From: Rhipicephalus microplus
Lineage: Eukaryota; Arthropoda; Arachnida; Ixodida; Ixodidae
Assembly: GCF_043290135.1 (NCBI RefSeq)
Contig: NC_134710.1
Span: 135,306,155-135,370,154 of the forward strand
Direction of reading: 5' to 3'
Length of the DNA: 64,000 nt
In this document: one piece after another, positions 34,614-46,731 of the stretch
Numbering within the stretch: position 1 is the stretch's first letter
How the letters are laid out: each line of letters starts with the position of its first letter
Program-made: the position numbers and the translations under genes
Notes under the pieces: model-generated
The model's input: only the letters and a program-made list of their open reading frames with translations
What the model was told of the DNA's origin: nothing
Database searches by the model: none

Positions 34614-34812
34614 CATTGATTAACTGTACGTTTTGATAATGTATGCTGTGGGCCTTCTTTGGTGTATGTGCGCACAATGTGTCCTGTATATATTGAAGCC
34701 TTTGAGCTATGAATAAATCAGTTGAAAGTGAGCGCTGTGTGTTTGATGCATGGGTGTGTGCGTGTGTGAGTGATCGTGTCAAGTTTTCGTGCTCTAATTA
34801 ACTTTTCGAAAT

Positions 34813-37010
34813 GGGCCTATACTCCACGTCCTAAGGCGCGTAAAACATATAAGTATTTAAAATCATGAGGGTGACATGAATGCTTTTAACACAGATCAAT
34901 GACAGTGGTCTGGCGGAAAGGTTGGGGCGACGTACACCACGAGATTTGGACATCATACATGTCATGACCAGCGAGACATAATCTTCAAACCATCCTACCC
35001 CCCCCCCACGCTAAATTTTGTTTAACCCAAGTTAAGGAGGTGAGGACGACAGCATCCCTAAGTAGGCGGCTAAATATATACATAGATAGATAGATAACCA
35101 GATATGCAGATAGACATGCTATAAGTGGCTGCAGTAAGTAAAATGCAAAGCATTTAGAAATTGTGGGTCTCCGGCGGTACTAGGAATCGAAGTCGGTCTC
35201 TCCAGCACTGGAAGCGAATGCTCTGACCACTCGGCTACTATGGACTATGGTTGGGGAAGTGGTAGCCGAGGGAACATCCACAGGAAACCTGACAAGGAGG
35301 CGGGTGACAGGCAATGAAGATCAATAGGAGGGTGGGAGCTGACACTTAACCTGCTCCCCCCCCCCCCCATGTCTAGATCCGCCACTGTTACAGCATATTT
35401 CAGACATTAAGTGAGCAATACGGGGGCAATCAAATGAATTTTATTGCACAACATTGTGCCTAGCAGAAGAGGCCCTTTAAACCTCGCCACTTTTTCAAAA
35501 AAAAAAGAAAACTGCCAATTAATCATTTCCTGGCTCTGCTAGATCAGTCCTAATGGCTTCGCCTACTTTTTCTTCCCATCCTTGGATGTCTTGCCCATCC
35601 TAGTGCGCCTCCCGCGCACAGACGATGACCGGCTGCTCGGGGCCATCCGTGACTTCCCGTGCCTCCCACCGTGCCTCGAGGACGAGCGACTACGGGTGTG
35701 GCGTCGCTTCTTACCACGCTTCGAGCGCCGGCTCATGGTCGAAGAAGACGTAATGGACCGGACATGGCGGTGGCTCCTGGTGCGCCTCTTCATTGGAAGG
35801 CTTGCTTCCGACGACGCATAAGAGCTCCCACGGCCTCGGTCTTTACGAGCGGGTCCGACATGGCGACTGTGCGATGAGTGCCTAGACCGACCACGGCTCA
35901 CCTTCTTGGATGGGCGACGCTTTGGCTCCTCGCTTGCCGTGTCATTTGGGCTTTTCGAAGACGAGCTTCGGGAGCGCTTCGTACGGCGGATTCTCGGGGC
36001 CTTGGCTGCCACTTCTTTGCTGGCCGCAAGAATTTCTGCCTCTGGTGGCGTCACTGCCGTGGCCTTGCGCAACTTTCGAGCCGGCGTGGGTGCAATGGGC
36101 GTCGGTGCGAGCGGCCCATCCGACGAGGTCTTTGGCGGTCGGCCACGTGGACGCTTGGTAGCTGCAGTCTCGTTGGAAGGACCAGCCGCATTCTGGTCAG
36201 CCGCAGCCTGACGCTTCCCTCGCCCGGCCTTTGGCGGAACGCCGTTGGCCTCCGCCTCTTCCTGCACCATGGCGTCGTCGCTCCGGGACTCGTTCTCGCC
36301 TCAGTCGTCGAACGTGAAGAGCCCGCCGTGCTCTTCAGCCTTGGAGCTCACCGGCAAGCGGGCGCCAGGAGACGACGGCTTTGGTGGAACAGCGGCGAGA
36401 GCGCGAGGCGTGCAGCCAGCTGGTCTGAGCCCCTGCCACTGATTGAGGCCCCGTTTTGTTCTCGTGCACCGCATGCATGTATTTCATCTTTCTTGCTTGC
36501 TTGTTCCTATTGTCTTGTCTCATACCCATTGTGGGGGATTTGGCAATAAATTGGCGTGGATTTTAATAGGGAAAACGAATTTTTAAATTTTGATCAAGAA
36601 AAAAATTATTATTCTCGTGGAAATCTTTATAGCAGGTGTCCCTAATAAAAGACACAGGACTTGAATCCTATTGAATTGACAATAAAAATATTGCGTTCTG
36701 CTAATCCACACCGCCGTGGACATCTGCAATTAAAGCATAGACAAGTTTCCTTAAAAAACAGTATTATTTATTTATGAACTGTATTTAGTGCTGTTCGACG
36801 AGTTGAATTTTGAGATAATTATTGCAGGGCATTGGGTTATCCCGGAGCGTAACTATATTGTAATAACAATAGGTGCTTCACCACTACCGCGGACTAGGAA
36901 GAAAGGAGAAAGAAAAAAGACACGAACTAAGCACCGGGAGAGAGAAAGAGAAATAAATGTTTATTTCGAAACATTGTTCCGAGTGATTGCCGGTATCACT
37001 CTAAGGTGTG
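34813..37010 (+). repeat. Long repeat unit, copy 1, right part
   Basis: It continues copy 1 beyond PLE1, matching 46987-49200: 'actccacgtcctaaggcgcgtaaaacatataag', 'agataaccagatatgcagatagacatgct', the Arg/Ser-rich ORF, 'gaactgtatttagtgctgtt', and 'aaatgtttatttcgaa.ca.tgttccgag'. Likeness fades after about 37010. Confidence 0.8.
35563..36270 (-). CDS. Arg/Ser-rich AT-hook protein, copy 1 (235 codons)
   Basis: The unbroken frame starts in good context (gacgccATGG) and ends KKK-stop. Residues 1-50 are acidic to neutral and hold an AT-hook core, KRPRGRPPK (about residues 39-47), which binds the minor groove of AT-rich DNA. Residues 90-235 are a basic RS/SR/RRRTRS domain like those of splicing or chromatin proteins. 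Its twin at 47745-48452 has the same 235 codons with no indel, although the surrounding repeat has many. AATAAA on the coding strand (35445-35440) lies about 120 bases past the stop. A shared in-frame TGA sits 12 codons before the ATG. The function is unknown. It could be a captured host sequence or a protein of the repeat itself. Confidence 0.6.
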   Translation of the reverse strand: MVQEEAEANGVPPKAGRGKRQAAADQNAAGPSNETAATKRPRGRPPKTSSDGPLAPTPIAPTPARKLRKATAVTPPEAEILAASKEVAAKAPRIRRTKRSRSSSSKSPNDTASEEPKRRPSKKVSRGRSRHSSHSRHVGPARKDRGRGSSYASSEASLPMKRRTRSHRHVRSITSSSTMSRRSKRGKKRRHTRSRSSSRHGGRHGKSRMAPSSRSSSVRGRRTRMGKTSKDGKKK

Positions 37011-38009
37011 ATTTCTTGCTTCGACTGCCCTGTTTACAGTCGAAGATATAAATCAGATAGCCCGATAGAAAAAGAACCGAGAAATAGAGTGAGTTGAACA
37101 AAGAAATATTTAACGCGAAAAGAAAGGTAGAAAGAAGAGAAAGAGAGAAAGAAATGAGCAACATGGGCGTCGACAGAAGGTTCAAAAGAGGAACTCGCCC
37201 CCCTAAAGCCTTACGAGCAATTCCTCCAGCCCACCGTGCCCCCCCCCCCTCCTTAACAAGAGACACCACTGCTCTCCACCTCCCCTAGAGCGATGCATCT
37301 GCAGTTTTCACACCCAAAGACACCATCCTGCCGACGTCCATTACGGGCAACGGATACGATAGAAACAGATAGGGTTGTTATACCAAAATCATTGAGTGCT
37401 TCAAGGACTCAGGTTACACAAAGTATAAAGATCACTCCTTAGAAAACATACGTGGCCACTCTGCAACGACCTAAATATCTTTTTAACTGTGTGTGGCTTC
37501 AACGCAAACTTTGCGATGAGAGGGCAACCCTTTAAAATGTGATCAAGCCATCTGTTGCTATCCTCGAGCGATACATGCGCGTACTGTGGTTGCCCAGGCA
37601 CAGTCCTTCAATGTACGCATTCACTGCACACGGCATGCAGCCCCACTGGCCTCTTCTCCTCGTATTTCTATATGCCTATTGCACGACAAAATATGGTCGG
37701 CGCATTTTTTTTTCTTCGAGCACGATCATCGGTACCCTTGAACCCACTCACTCGCACATAAATTAGGGGATGCGGGATGCCACGATAATTGATATATGGC
37801 AATGTTAGGCGACATGACGGTGACAGCAACGGCGAAAATGCACCCGGAGTCTCCTTGTAATTGCTATATCGCAATAAAACACCAACAGAAAGAAAAAGTA
37901 TAGCACGTCGCATTGTATAGTATCGCGTTTTGTTTTTGTTCCACGAAAATGCACTCCATGCAGGCTTGATCTGAGTTTTTCACCTTCATTAAATCAGGAA
38001 AAAAGCTTC
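37011..38009. other. No gene seen
   Basis: A purine-rich stretch lies near 37100-37160 and short C/T runs follow. 37993-38009 is the left target duplication of the next SINE. Confidence 0.4.
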
Positions 38010-38240
38010 GCCCCACCGCGGTGGTCAATTGCTAAGGTACCCGGCTGATGACCCGAAGGTTGCGGGTTGGAATGCTGGTTGCGGCGCCTGCATTTTCTAT
38101 GGAGGCGAAAATGTCCCGTGGGCTCAGATTTGGGTGCACGTTAAAGTACCCCAGGTGGTCGAAATTTTCGGAGTCCTCCACTATGGCGTCTCTCATAATC
38201 ATATGGTGGTTTTGTGACGTTTAATCCCACTTATCTATCT
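38010..38240 (+). repeat. Ruka-like SINE (full length)
   Basis: The worn head (gctaaggtacccggctgatgacc, gcgggttggaatgc) and body are intact in order. The flanks repeat atcaggaaaaaagcttc / atcagaaacaaagcttc (37993-38009; 38241-38257), an imperfect 17-bp target duplication. The tail is tatctatctatc in place of tatcaatcaatc. Confidence 0.85.
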
Positions 38241-38257
38241 ATCAGAAACAAAGCTTC

Positions 38258-40715
38258 AAATTTCTGTGATGCTTTTTCTGTAACGCAATCGCAATATTGA
38301 ATAGAATAAAGTGATAACGTTAAGAGCTTCTTTCGCAGAAATCGCACTATCACCACGTTGATTCAGGTTGCAAGACTGCCGAAGGGTGTAACGGAATAAA
38401 CTGCAGAGTAACACGATTGTAAGAGATGCAAATTAGAACAACTGTGATCTATGCGTGGTGCAATTTAACCTGCGCCTTAGAGAAAACTGGTTTACTGCCA
38501 CAGAATCATGCCAGCGCTTAGAACTGGTTCGGCAAAAAAAATAATGAAGGAAAAGCTTGAAGGAACAGCGGAACTGGGCGACGTTCTATGTTTCTCTTTT
38601 TTTCGTTTTTTTTCTTTGTTACAGCAGGACCATCGCGTTGATCACGTTTTACGCACTTGATTTTTTTTCTTTACATCCTAAAGCATTATATTAGGGTTTA
38701 GTATAGTGCCTAAAGTTTCTACATACGCATTTTTTCACAGGAGAAAAAAAGAATGACGCCGATGCTAGCTGTGGCCACGTGGATGTGGCACGGGAGTACA
38801 CAGGCTGACGTGACTGTATCAGCTTTGCATTTAGGGGTGTTCACTCCAGTTTAGAGCAGCCCCAAGAGAATGGAGGCGACGCTCAGGGAGCCGTCGACAC
38901 TCTTCCCGGCACCGCCGGGCACCCACTGCTACTCCTAAGGGAGAGAGGTACCGCAACCGAGCACAAATTTTCCTGATTATTTATCACTGCGTTTTTCGTA
39001 AACCATATATTTTTGTAAGCGTTCTTGCACAAACGAAGCAATTTCTTGACAAAAGTGTCACTCTGGATTTTAGTGATTCATAAAGATGTCCTTATTGCAT
39101 TGAAACCACCGATGACTTGTTTTAAGGTCAAAGATCTAAGTCGTATCGTAAAACACAACATCGTGAGATATATCGGTGTCGAAGAGCTTTGGCATCACGA
39201 TCAAAAAAAGCTGCTTTTAAGCTAACGATCATGCGTGGACTCATTCAGACGCGGGTCAAGTCGTCGGTCTAACGGAGTCACGCTGAATATTACGTCGGTA
39301 AGTTGGAGTTCGAGTTAGTCTGATTGACAAAAAAGTTTCGCGAGTCGAAAATCCGAGTGAGCCCTGAGGGGAAAATACTTTTCTTGAGAATAGGTCGGAG
39401 CTCAAATTTCTTTGCCGACCTCTATGCTTGCACTCGTTGGTGTACACGGTCATCTTTGTGTGCTCTCTTTTTCCCTCTCCTATATGTTTCACTTTTCCCC
39501 GTACGCAGCGCAATGATCCGTTTTCAGTTCCAGTAGGGAGCCTCCCTCCTAACATCAAACCCCCATCTACCGGATCTGCGCATGCAATTGCAGCACTCCC
39601 TGATGGGCCGCGGCAGTTGCGTGCGGCGTTTATTGTGACGGTGGACTGGAGGCAAGGCAAAGGTGACCTTTTATCTACCGGCTTGTGATAGCAGCACCGA
39701 ATGCTCGTCACGTTAGGGAGGGGCATTGCTCCAATCCGCAGCGCCGTTCATGCGTTATTATGCACAAACCACGAGGCTTTATAACGGGTTATCCCAGAGT
39801 ATTAATTTGCTAGAATTCTTTCAAGCTACATATAGTGGAGCGTTGGGTATAAACGTGACTTGCTTCCAACTTTGGCACAATGCTAGCATTGCTGCATATG
39901 CTGCAGTCACAAAGAGTTCAGTATTCAATTTTCATTAATTAGCGGTTGACAGTAAAAAATATAGTCTAATGATGTGTCCGAATAGATACATACTTTTACA
40001 CGACATCGGCAACGAAAGAGCATCAAAGACGACGAAGACGATGAAAGTGACCGTGCTCGAAAGTAAAAGAATTAGGCTTTTAATTGCGTGATTATTATTC
40101 GTGCAAAAAATCTAACATACACAAGAGCATTGTTTAATCATGCTGATTCCTAGTCAATGTAAGGAATAATTGTCTTATCTGAACGAGTGACAAACAACTA
40201 TTGCACTCTTTTCGTTCTGCTTAAAGTGTCTTTTTTTTCTTTTTTCCTTGGGTGGTTTCGATACTGAAAAAAAAAATCTTACTGAATTAAGTCATCATTT
40301 CTCGGCCGATACCCCTGAGTGGATACGAGCCATGGCTGTGGAATCATCATCATCATCGTCATCATCATCATCATCATCGTGTTGTTGATGCTGCTGTTCC
40401 TCCATCTTGGCTACAGCTGCCTCTGACTGTCCCTGTATATTTTGTAAATATATTTATTTCGTTCATTCTCTCACCCCATGACAATATTAATAGTTATCTG
40501 CGAAAGGTACAGTCATCTCGTACCTTTCTGGGCTGAATTCTAAGAAAACTACCAAGCTAAGAAAACTACCAAACAGCGCGTTAAGCGTCGACTTGTAAAC
40601 GTTGTTAGTTCGCTGTCGTCCGGTGTGTGCTGTTTTCGTGCGTCGTTTGCCCGTTTCGATCTGCTAGCCATTCTCAGCGTTACATTCCAAGGTATTGGTA
40701 TCGCATTCATCGCTT
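38258..40715. other. No gene seen; GAGT block and TCA microsatellite
   Basis: The stretch 39240-39410 is a GAGT-type block. 40345-40380 is a (TCA)n run with TCG variants. The rest is AT-rich with no recognisable exon. Confidence 0.4.
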
Positions 40716-41048
40716 TTACCCTTGCAACAAAACTGTGACTTTTTTTTCTCGTGAGCTACAGTTTCGTGGGATCAACTGCTTATGGTCTATCACGCTCACA
40801 GTTCGAGCGATGTTCCCAACTACGTGGACGGCGGCCCCGCTGTAACCATCCAGCGCGTTCGTGTGTCGCTTTTTAAGGGCTGTGAAAATGCGCTGATGCT
40901 GCAGCAGTAGGCACGTCATAACAGCCTCAGCCCAATAGTATGTGCTCGGTGCCCAGTCGAGGTTCGCGTCGTCAAATAGGTTCGCGGGTTGTTCTGTAAA
41001 AAAAGACATGTTCACATATGTTGCACCGTTCGCCTCATTTAAACCCAC
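40716..41048 (-). CDS. Unidentified ORF, possibly THAP-related
   Basis: 110 codons are open. PANLFDDANLDWAPSTYYW faintly recalls the stretch that follows the THAP finger in many tick transposase-derived proteins. No zinc ligands are visible and the second half is unremarkable. The call is weak. Confidence 0.2.
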   Translation of the reverse strand: MGLNEANGATYVNMSFFTEQPANLFDDANLDWAPSTYYWAEAVMTCLLLQHQRIFTALKKRHTNALDGYSGAAVHVVGNIARTVSVIDHKQLIPRNCSSREKKVTVLLQG

Positions 41049-41417
41049 GAGGCGCGGTTATTCACAGGGAAAAGGTTGTCTGTACATCGCGGTGAATCTA
41101 GGTGGCATTCTGGAAAAAGCGATGCGATCACAAATGTAAAGGCGGCATACCTGGACATAATTCGAAAATATCCCTACATGCATGAACTGAGCACTGCACG
41201 AATGTGTTTCTCATCAAGTTTCCTCTACGAATGCGGGCCAGCCAAGCGATACGGCGCCTTTAGGACAACATCCTTGTTCGCACACACTGATTTGCAATAA
41301 CCGTGGGCAAACTTTACATTCTAATGCACGGTGGCGCCTTGCCTTTGTAAGCTGAAGTTTCTTTATTCTTTATTTTTCATTATTTATTCTTTATTCACTT
41401 CTTGTTCTGCATCAATA
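41049..41417. other. No gene seen
   Basis: An AT-rich spacer ending in an ataataataat run directly before the SINE. Confidence 0.4.
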
Positions 41418-41657
41418 ATAATAATTGTTGTGGTTTAACGCCCCAAAACCACCATTTATGATTATGTAGATGCCGTGGTGGAGGGCTCCGGAATTTCAGA
41501 TCAGCTGGAGTTCTTTACGTGCACCTAAATTTATAGGTATACGGGCCTCAAGAATTTTCGCCTCCAGCAAAAATGTGGCCACCGCTGCCGGGATTTGATC
41601 TCGCGACCCGGCGGGTCAACAGCCGAGTACCTTAGCCACTAGACCACCGCGGTGGGG
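41418..41657 (-). repeat. Ruka-like SINE, shared with copy 1
   Basis: Reverse orientation, with the head at the right (gaccaccgcggtggggc). It shares the right flank with 19485 on, so it is the orthologous SINE of the second repeat copy. The left flanks differ, marking the edge of the shared block. Confidence 0.8.
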
Positions 41658-43998
41658 CACAAATGGAATTAGGATGTTTCGAATTCACTAAATACATTGT
41701 GCTTTACTTTGAAAGGTGCTCCTGCATCTGCGAAAATTCTAAATGATTTGAAAAAATTGGATTTTCTTCAACTGGAGACTTTGCATGAATCGAACTGTCG
41801 TAAGCAAGAAGTTCACGTATTCGGAAAATAAACGTTAATATACTGCCACACACAGCTATTTTGGAAATGTTGAGATATGTTCGTTTATTTGGGTCTTATG
41901 TACATCTTCTCAACAGTCGCCAGGAATCATGTAGTCGTAAAGCCTGATTTGGGTGAAAAACTGGGGAAATATACCACCACGTCACAAGCAGTGAAATTCA
42001 ATGGAAGCACCGCTAAAAGCAACGATTCTAACACAAACGCTAGAAAGTCTAAATCAACATTTTCGATGGCGTAGTCATGACGTGGCTTAAGTTAGAATTG
42101 AACAAATTCGCCTTGATTAGGGAACGATTGGTCTCGTAAGTCATGTCCACGTACAGGTAATCAGGTACAAAGAAAATGAATTTATGAGGCGGCTATTTAT
42201 ATAGACTTGTAGTTACCAGTGCGACAGCACCGTCCATGCGACTCTGCACGAAGATAGAATGTGATAACAATGAGATTTTGCGCACATAACCTTAAACGCA
42301 CTTCACCTTAATAATTTCGGTGCAATGAACCTCCAAAAGTATTGCAAGACAAACATCAAACTGTGAGCAACTACACACAGACGCAACCGCGACGGTGGTA
42401 TTTTTTGGGCGAGTGCACACACGATCTTTTGCAAGACTCGAAAATTCAAGCAAGCGTGGGTCTTGGCACACCAGCGAAAACAGTGTCCGTAGGTACGTGG
42501 ATTCATCCAATACAAAGGGAGGGTAAACCCTCTTATTTTCTATAGGAATCACTTATGAATACCTCACCAAATGATGTAGATATTGTGCCTTGCGTCTCAA
42601 AATCTGCTGATTATGCACCGATGAGTGTTTTAACCGAGCAGAAGTGCGATTTTGCTTTTCACACCTGTCGAAATGCGGCAGAAGTGGTCAAGAATGTAAT
42701 CCATCATCGGAGTTATCAGCGCGACATAAACCTTTTCTTCCCTTTCGCATATTGCTTACGATTGAGCGCGCGATTGTGCAGAAGCAAAAGTGAACATTTA
42801 TTGTTTTACCAGGGACATCAGCGATTCTGTTTTCGTCATTCATGTGCAGCTTGAGACGAGTAGAAAGCGAACGCAAACAGCGAACCGGCGCACGAAGCGA
42901 GCGCATCATCATGTAGGCTCGCGGCGGCTGGCATCGGAGGGTCCGTGCCGTGACGTCACCCATGCCTCCCACTAGGAGGCGCCACTCAAACTTCTCGGGG
43001 CCATGCGGTGAATAAAAGCGTTAGCGAGTAGCCCGCTCATCAGCAACACTTTTCTCCCTTTGTCTGGCCCAATATTTCAATACGTTTTTCTCTAAACTGT
43101 ACACAACACTATAAGACTTTTAGTGCTTAACTTTAAGAGCTTTCTTACCTAAAAATGCAAGAGAGTCTTCCCAGGCTCTTACAAAAAAAAAAAAAATCTT
43201 GGCTTCGGTGCGATAGAATTATAATTGAAGTGACCGGAAGTTTTTTTTGCGAAGCAACACGTACTGCTGCTATTGTAATTGTGAAATCGATTAAAACGGT
43301 GAACTGAATAGCCAGAACCGCAACCACATTTGACGTTTCACGATTGTTAGGGCTTATTTGAAAAGCAGTTCCGAGGCCTGGAGTGGCTCTGTGCTAAAAT
43401 ACGTGATATCCTACGTCGGCGAACTCACTCATGAGTAGACTCAGTTTGGGTGGTGAGTTCAAGCGAGTCAGTCCGGGTGAATAATAATTTCGTGAGTTAG
43501 AGCCCGAGTGAGTTCGGCTCAGGAAAAGTTTGCTCAGTCGGTGTCAGAGTGATTCCAACGGACAATATGTATTTCTTGAGTTAGTCTGAGTTCTATATAT
43601 TTTTCGCCGACCTGTAGTCAAATCTGCTCACCTTCAGCATTACTATCAGCCTTACATAGATTCACGTTTATGCTCATGTCCACTGACACGTATTATAGAG
43701 CAGCCTCGTTCATACAGCCATTTCAAGATTTATCGATCAGAGGAATATGTCACGTAGGGGAGTGCCGTGACCTCCCCAGTCCAACTTTTTCAAAGAAACT
43801 CTCCACAAATATATCTCATGTTGTGTCGATTTCAAGAAATGTGACTTGTTTGCAACTAGTCACAACTCGTGTTTCGAGTTATTATCTCGAAAGGAGCCAA
43901 GAAAGGCAGCAACTACGTATGATACCGGTGTTAAACGGACACTAAATTTGAATGCAAAATTACGTGAGAGTGAACGCTCAATGTATGACAGCGTCTAA

Positions 43999-44653
43999 TA
44001 CCCGTGCACACGGGCACAAAAAATGGCATTTACCTTCTAAAGCCTTCAGATCGAATGCCATTCGCACAGTGTCACACGGATGAACGAAATGGCATTCGCC
44101 CAAATGCCACACGTCACCTACTGCCATCGCCAGAACTCATTCGACTGAGAAATGCGTACTCTCGATGGCACATCTGATAAACTAATTGTATAAAACATTT
44201 CATTCGACTGGAAGGAAACTTTTCGCGTATTTTATTTTCACTAATCACTTAAACAAGTGCTTAAAAACTTATCTTGAGCTGGTAGACGCTGTGAAATAAA
44301 TGTAACAGGCGCCATTTTGTTTTTTTGCGCTGCAGATCTGACTAGCTTTGGCTTAAGTTGCTACATGGTCGGTTGCAACATCGAGAAACAAAGTAACGAA
44401 TCAAGTCTGACGGTTGCATAATATGCTTATTTATACATTTATTTATTATCTAATGTGTTGTAAGCTTGCAAACACTTGTTTATTTTTTTATTGCTACTCA
44501 CCCAATGCTTGCGAGGAAGGCGCTGCGATCGACATCATCAAGTCAAATGTCATTCGCTTTGGACGTGTAGCAGCGCTGCCAAAGTGAATGTCATTCGGGA
44601 ACTGAATACCTTCGCTACCGAATGTCATTTTCTATGCCCATGTGGCACGGGTT
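43999..44653. mobile_element. 655-bp MITE with TAA target duplication
   Basis: It is absent from copy 1, where gtctaaaacgac runs through (about 21852). Here taa is duplicated on both sides (43996-43998; 44654-44656). Termini: left cccgtgc-acacgggcacaaaaaatggcatt; right, reverse-complemented, cccgtgccacatgggcatagaaaatgacatt, an inverted repeat of about 30 bases. Further internal words gaatgccattcg / gaatgtcattcg recur. A 3-bp TAA duplication is typical of the PIF/Harbinger superfamily. There is no transposase, so it is non-autonomous. Confidence 0.8.
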
Positions 44654-45951
44654 TAAAACGACAATATTATCATCATCTGTGCCCTTTTTACCGAGAAATG
44701 GAGATAAACGCACAAGAACACATGCACCGCGGACGGACATTCGCAAAGTGAAACCGATGACGTCATAGTTTAAGCCTACAATTATTCACTAGTAATAGAA
44801 CTAGCTGAATTCTATAGAGAATCTTTCGTGCATCAAGCGACGAAACAAAATGCTGCTTGTTCGTTTCTTTTTAAATCACAAAAGAAAAAACCGCGGACGT
44901 TACTTTGCGGAAGCACGCGAATGGTGAAAGAGTTGAACTTTCGCCTGATTAAATTGAACAGGTTGTTTCTTCAAGCGGGACGAAGTTGAACAAGGTACGT
45001 CTGTCATCTCTGAGCCATTGGCTGAAAATAGATCAATAGCCACTGTTGCAGCTGTGGCTCTTTCTCTGCTTTAGTTCTTCTGCTAAAGCAGTGGCGCATC
45101 TAGAAGAAGGTGGGCGGGGAGGTAGGGTTGATCCCCCCCCCCCCCCAAAGCCTGTCAGCACTCCCTCCTCTTCTCTTCAGCGCTTGCCATCCATCTTCTA
45201 TTACCAGTTAGCAGAAATGAGAGGGACTAATGTGAGCACACATTAACAGTATTTATGTTATTACAAGGTTTTTGTGCTATAAAGAACAAAAAAGTAATGA
45301 CTACGCCCACATTTAAGTGTTAAATCAAGTGACCGCCCCCCCCCCCCCCCTAAAATGGGTGGCTGGATCGAACCCTGTGCTGCAGTGTTGGTGGCCGCGC
45401 AGTAAAGCCTGGCAACGTTGTGCTCGGCAACGGTGACGTGAGACGTTCTGCTTGAGGAGCATAATTTGACGAACGCTAACCGGACGTGGACTACTAAAAC
45501 ATCATTTTATTTAAAAAAAAGACACTTCACAGGCACAAAAGTAACACTACGAGTATTCTGGAACGCTATTTCAACAATCAAATTCGACCGAATAGTTGCA
45601 TGTTTCTCTTTAACAGCATTTACACCAGAATCGAGAAAGGTATTTTTTGGCTAACGTTCAGACTCAGGAGTCAACTCACTTGGATTCATTCAGAGCCAGA
45701 TCGAGCCTTGAGTCTGAGCTAGTCCGGGTGGACAATGTTTTGGTAAGCCTCAGCCCGAGTGAATCTGGTTGAAAATTTTCATGAGGGTGAGTCTGAGCGA
45801 GACAGGCTCAGGAAAATTTTGGCGAGTCTGAGTCGTTGTGAACCCTAAGCAAAAAATATATTTTATGAGTGTGAGCTCCACAAGTTTTGCCGGCTTACAT
45901 TTTATTGCCACGCAGAAGGTTGCACGGGCCTTGATTTCTGCTGGCACACTG

Positions 45952-46731
45952 ATTTTTATCCTTTGAATTTGTTGGGGGAGCGCTCCTTATGACAGCTCTC
46001 TAAATGCGAAGCACTTCTATGCGTACTCCAAACACTTTGGCTACAGGCACTTCAGCCCATACCTGCAAGCTGGTATATGACACAGGTGATTGACAGTTTA
46101 TATTTACCCTGGGATGTCGAGAACAGGCATGGGTAAATTTAAGACGTGAGCGTTAAGAAATAGCTGAAATCTGCATCATGGACCGGACGAATGCAATGAA
46201 TAAATGTCAGGGCCGTAGATGGAATCGAATCCGATCATTCTGTCCGGCAACCGAGTATTCTATCACATAGCCCCGCAAGGTATCGGAACTACTTTTCAAA
46301 GAGATATTGTAAATGTCAATAGCAGTCGCAGTGCCGGCTATCCAATCTCATAATCATTACGTATGTACTCCTATAGTACCACCGTCATGTAGAATAAACG
46401 TCCATTGTTGTTAAGCGCAATCGGCTTAAGTTAATTCATGTAGCACTGTCCAGGGCTAACATCCTCGCCAGCATCAGCGCTTCATATCAGCTAACCGCTT
46501 CTCGTGTTGCTGTTGGCATCATTACACATTTGCAAACTGGTCATATAATGAAACATATGTGGATTTAACGAGTGTGTGTGTTAGCGTTTGTACATATGAT
46601 TAGCGCCACTTCGTAAAGTTTCGCAAAATAAAAAAAAAACTTACAACACAGTTACCTTCCATCCGCATTACATGGATTCTCAAGATACGTTTAATTTGAC
46701 AAATTTCTTTCGACCACTGTCACCTTAAAAT
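45952..46731 (+). mobile_element. Insertion of about 780 bp in copy 2 (dispersed repeat, copy 2)
   Basis: Copy 1 reads ...caccctgattaccattatct... without interruption (about 23130). Copy 2 has an extra segment between cactgatt and accattatct. Its core (46020-46715) matches 8649-9380. A possible target duplication of 3-4 bases (att) flanks it. No inverted repeats or coding region were recognised, so its class is open. Confidence 0.65.

Larger units (their letters stand above)
23401..34812. mobile_element. PLE1: Penelope-like inverted dimer, with later Gypsy inside
   Basis: An 11-bp target-site duplication, gggcctatact, lies at 23390-23400 and 34813-34823, exactly where copy 2 of the host repeat (46987 on) runs through uninterrupted. 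The insertion consists of a 33-bp tail (23401-23433), an antisense Penelope-like copy (23434-23558 plus 32150-33510), and a 5'-truncated sense copy (about 33512-34812). The outer ends mirror each other exactly (atttcgaaaagttaatt at 23434; its complement ending at 34812). A Gypsy element later split the antisense copy at 23558/32150. The two copies differ by several percent, so the dimer is not new. Confidence 0.85.

Noticed and set aside
35878..36549. Plus-strand open frames of about 210-220 codons opposite the Arg/Ser-rich ORF (also 47764-48393)
   Set aside because: Start, stop and length differ between the two copies, while the minus frame keeps 235 codons in both and has a downstream poly(A) signal. 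The plus frames are shadows of Arg/Ser codon use.
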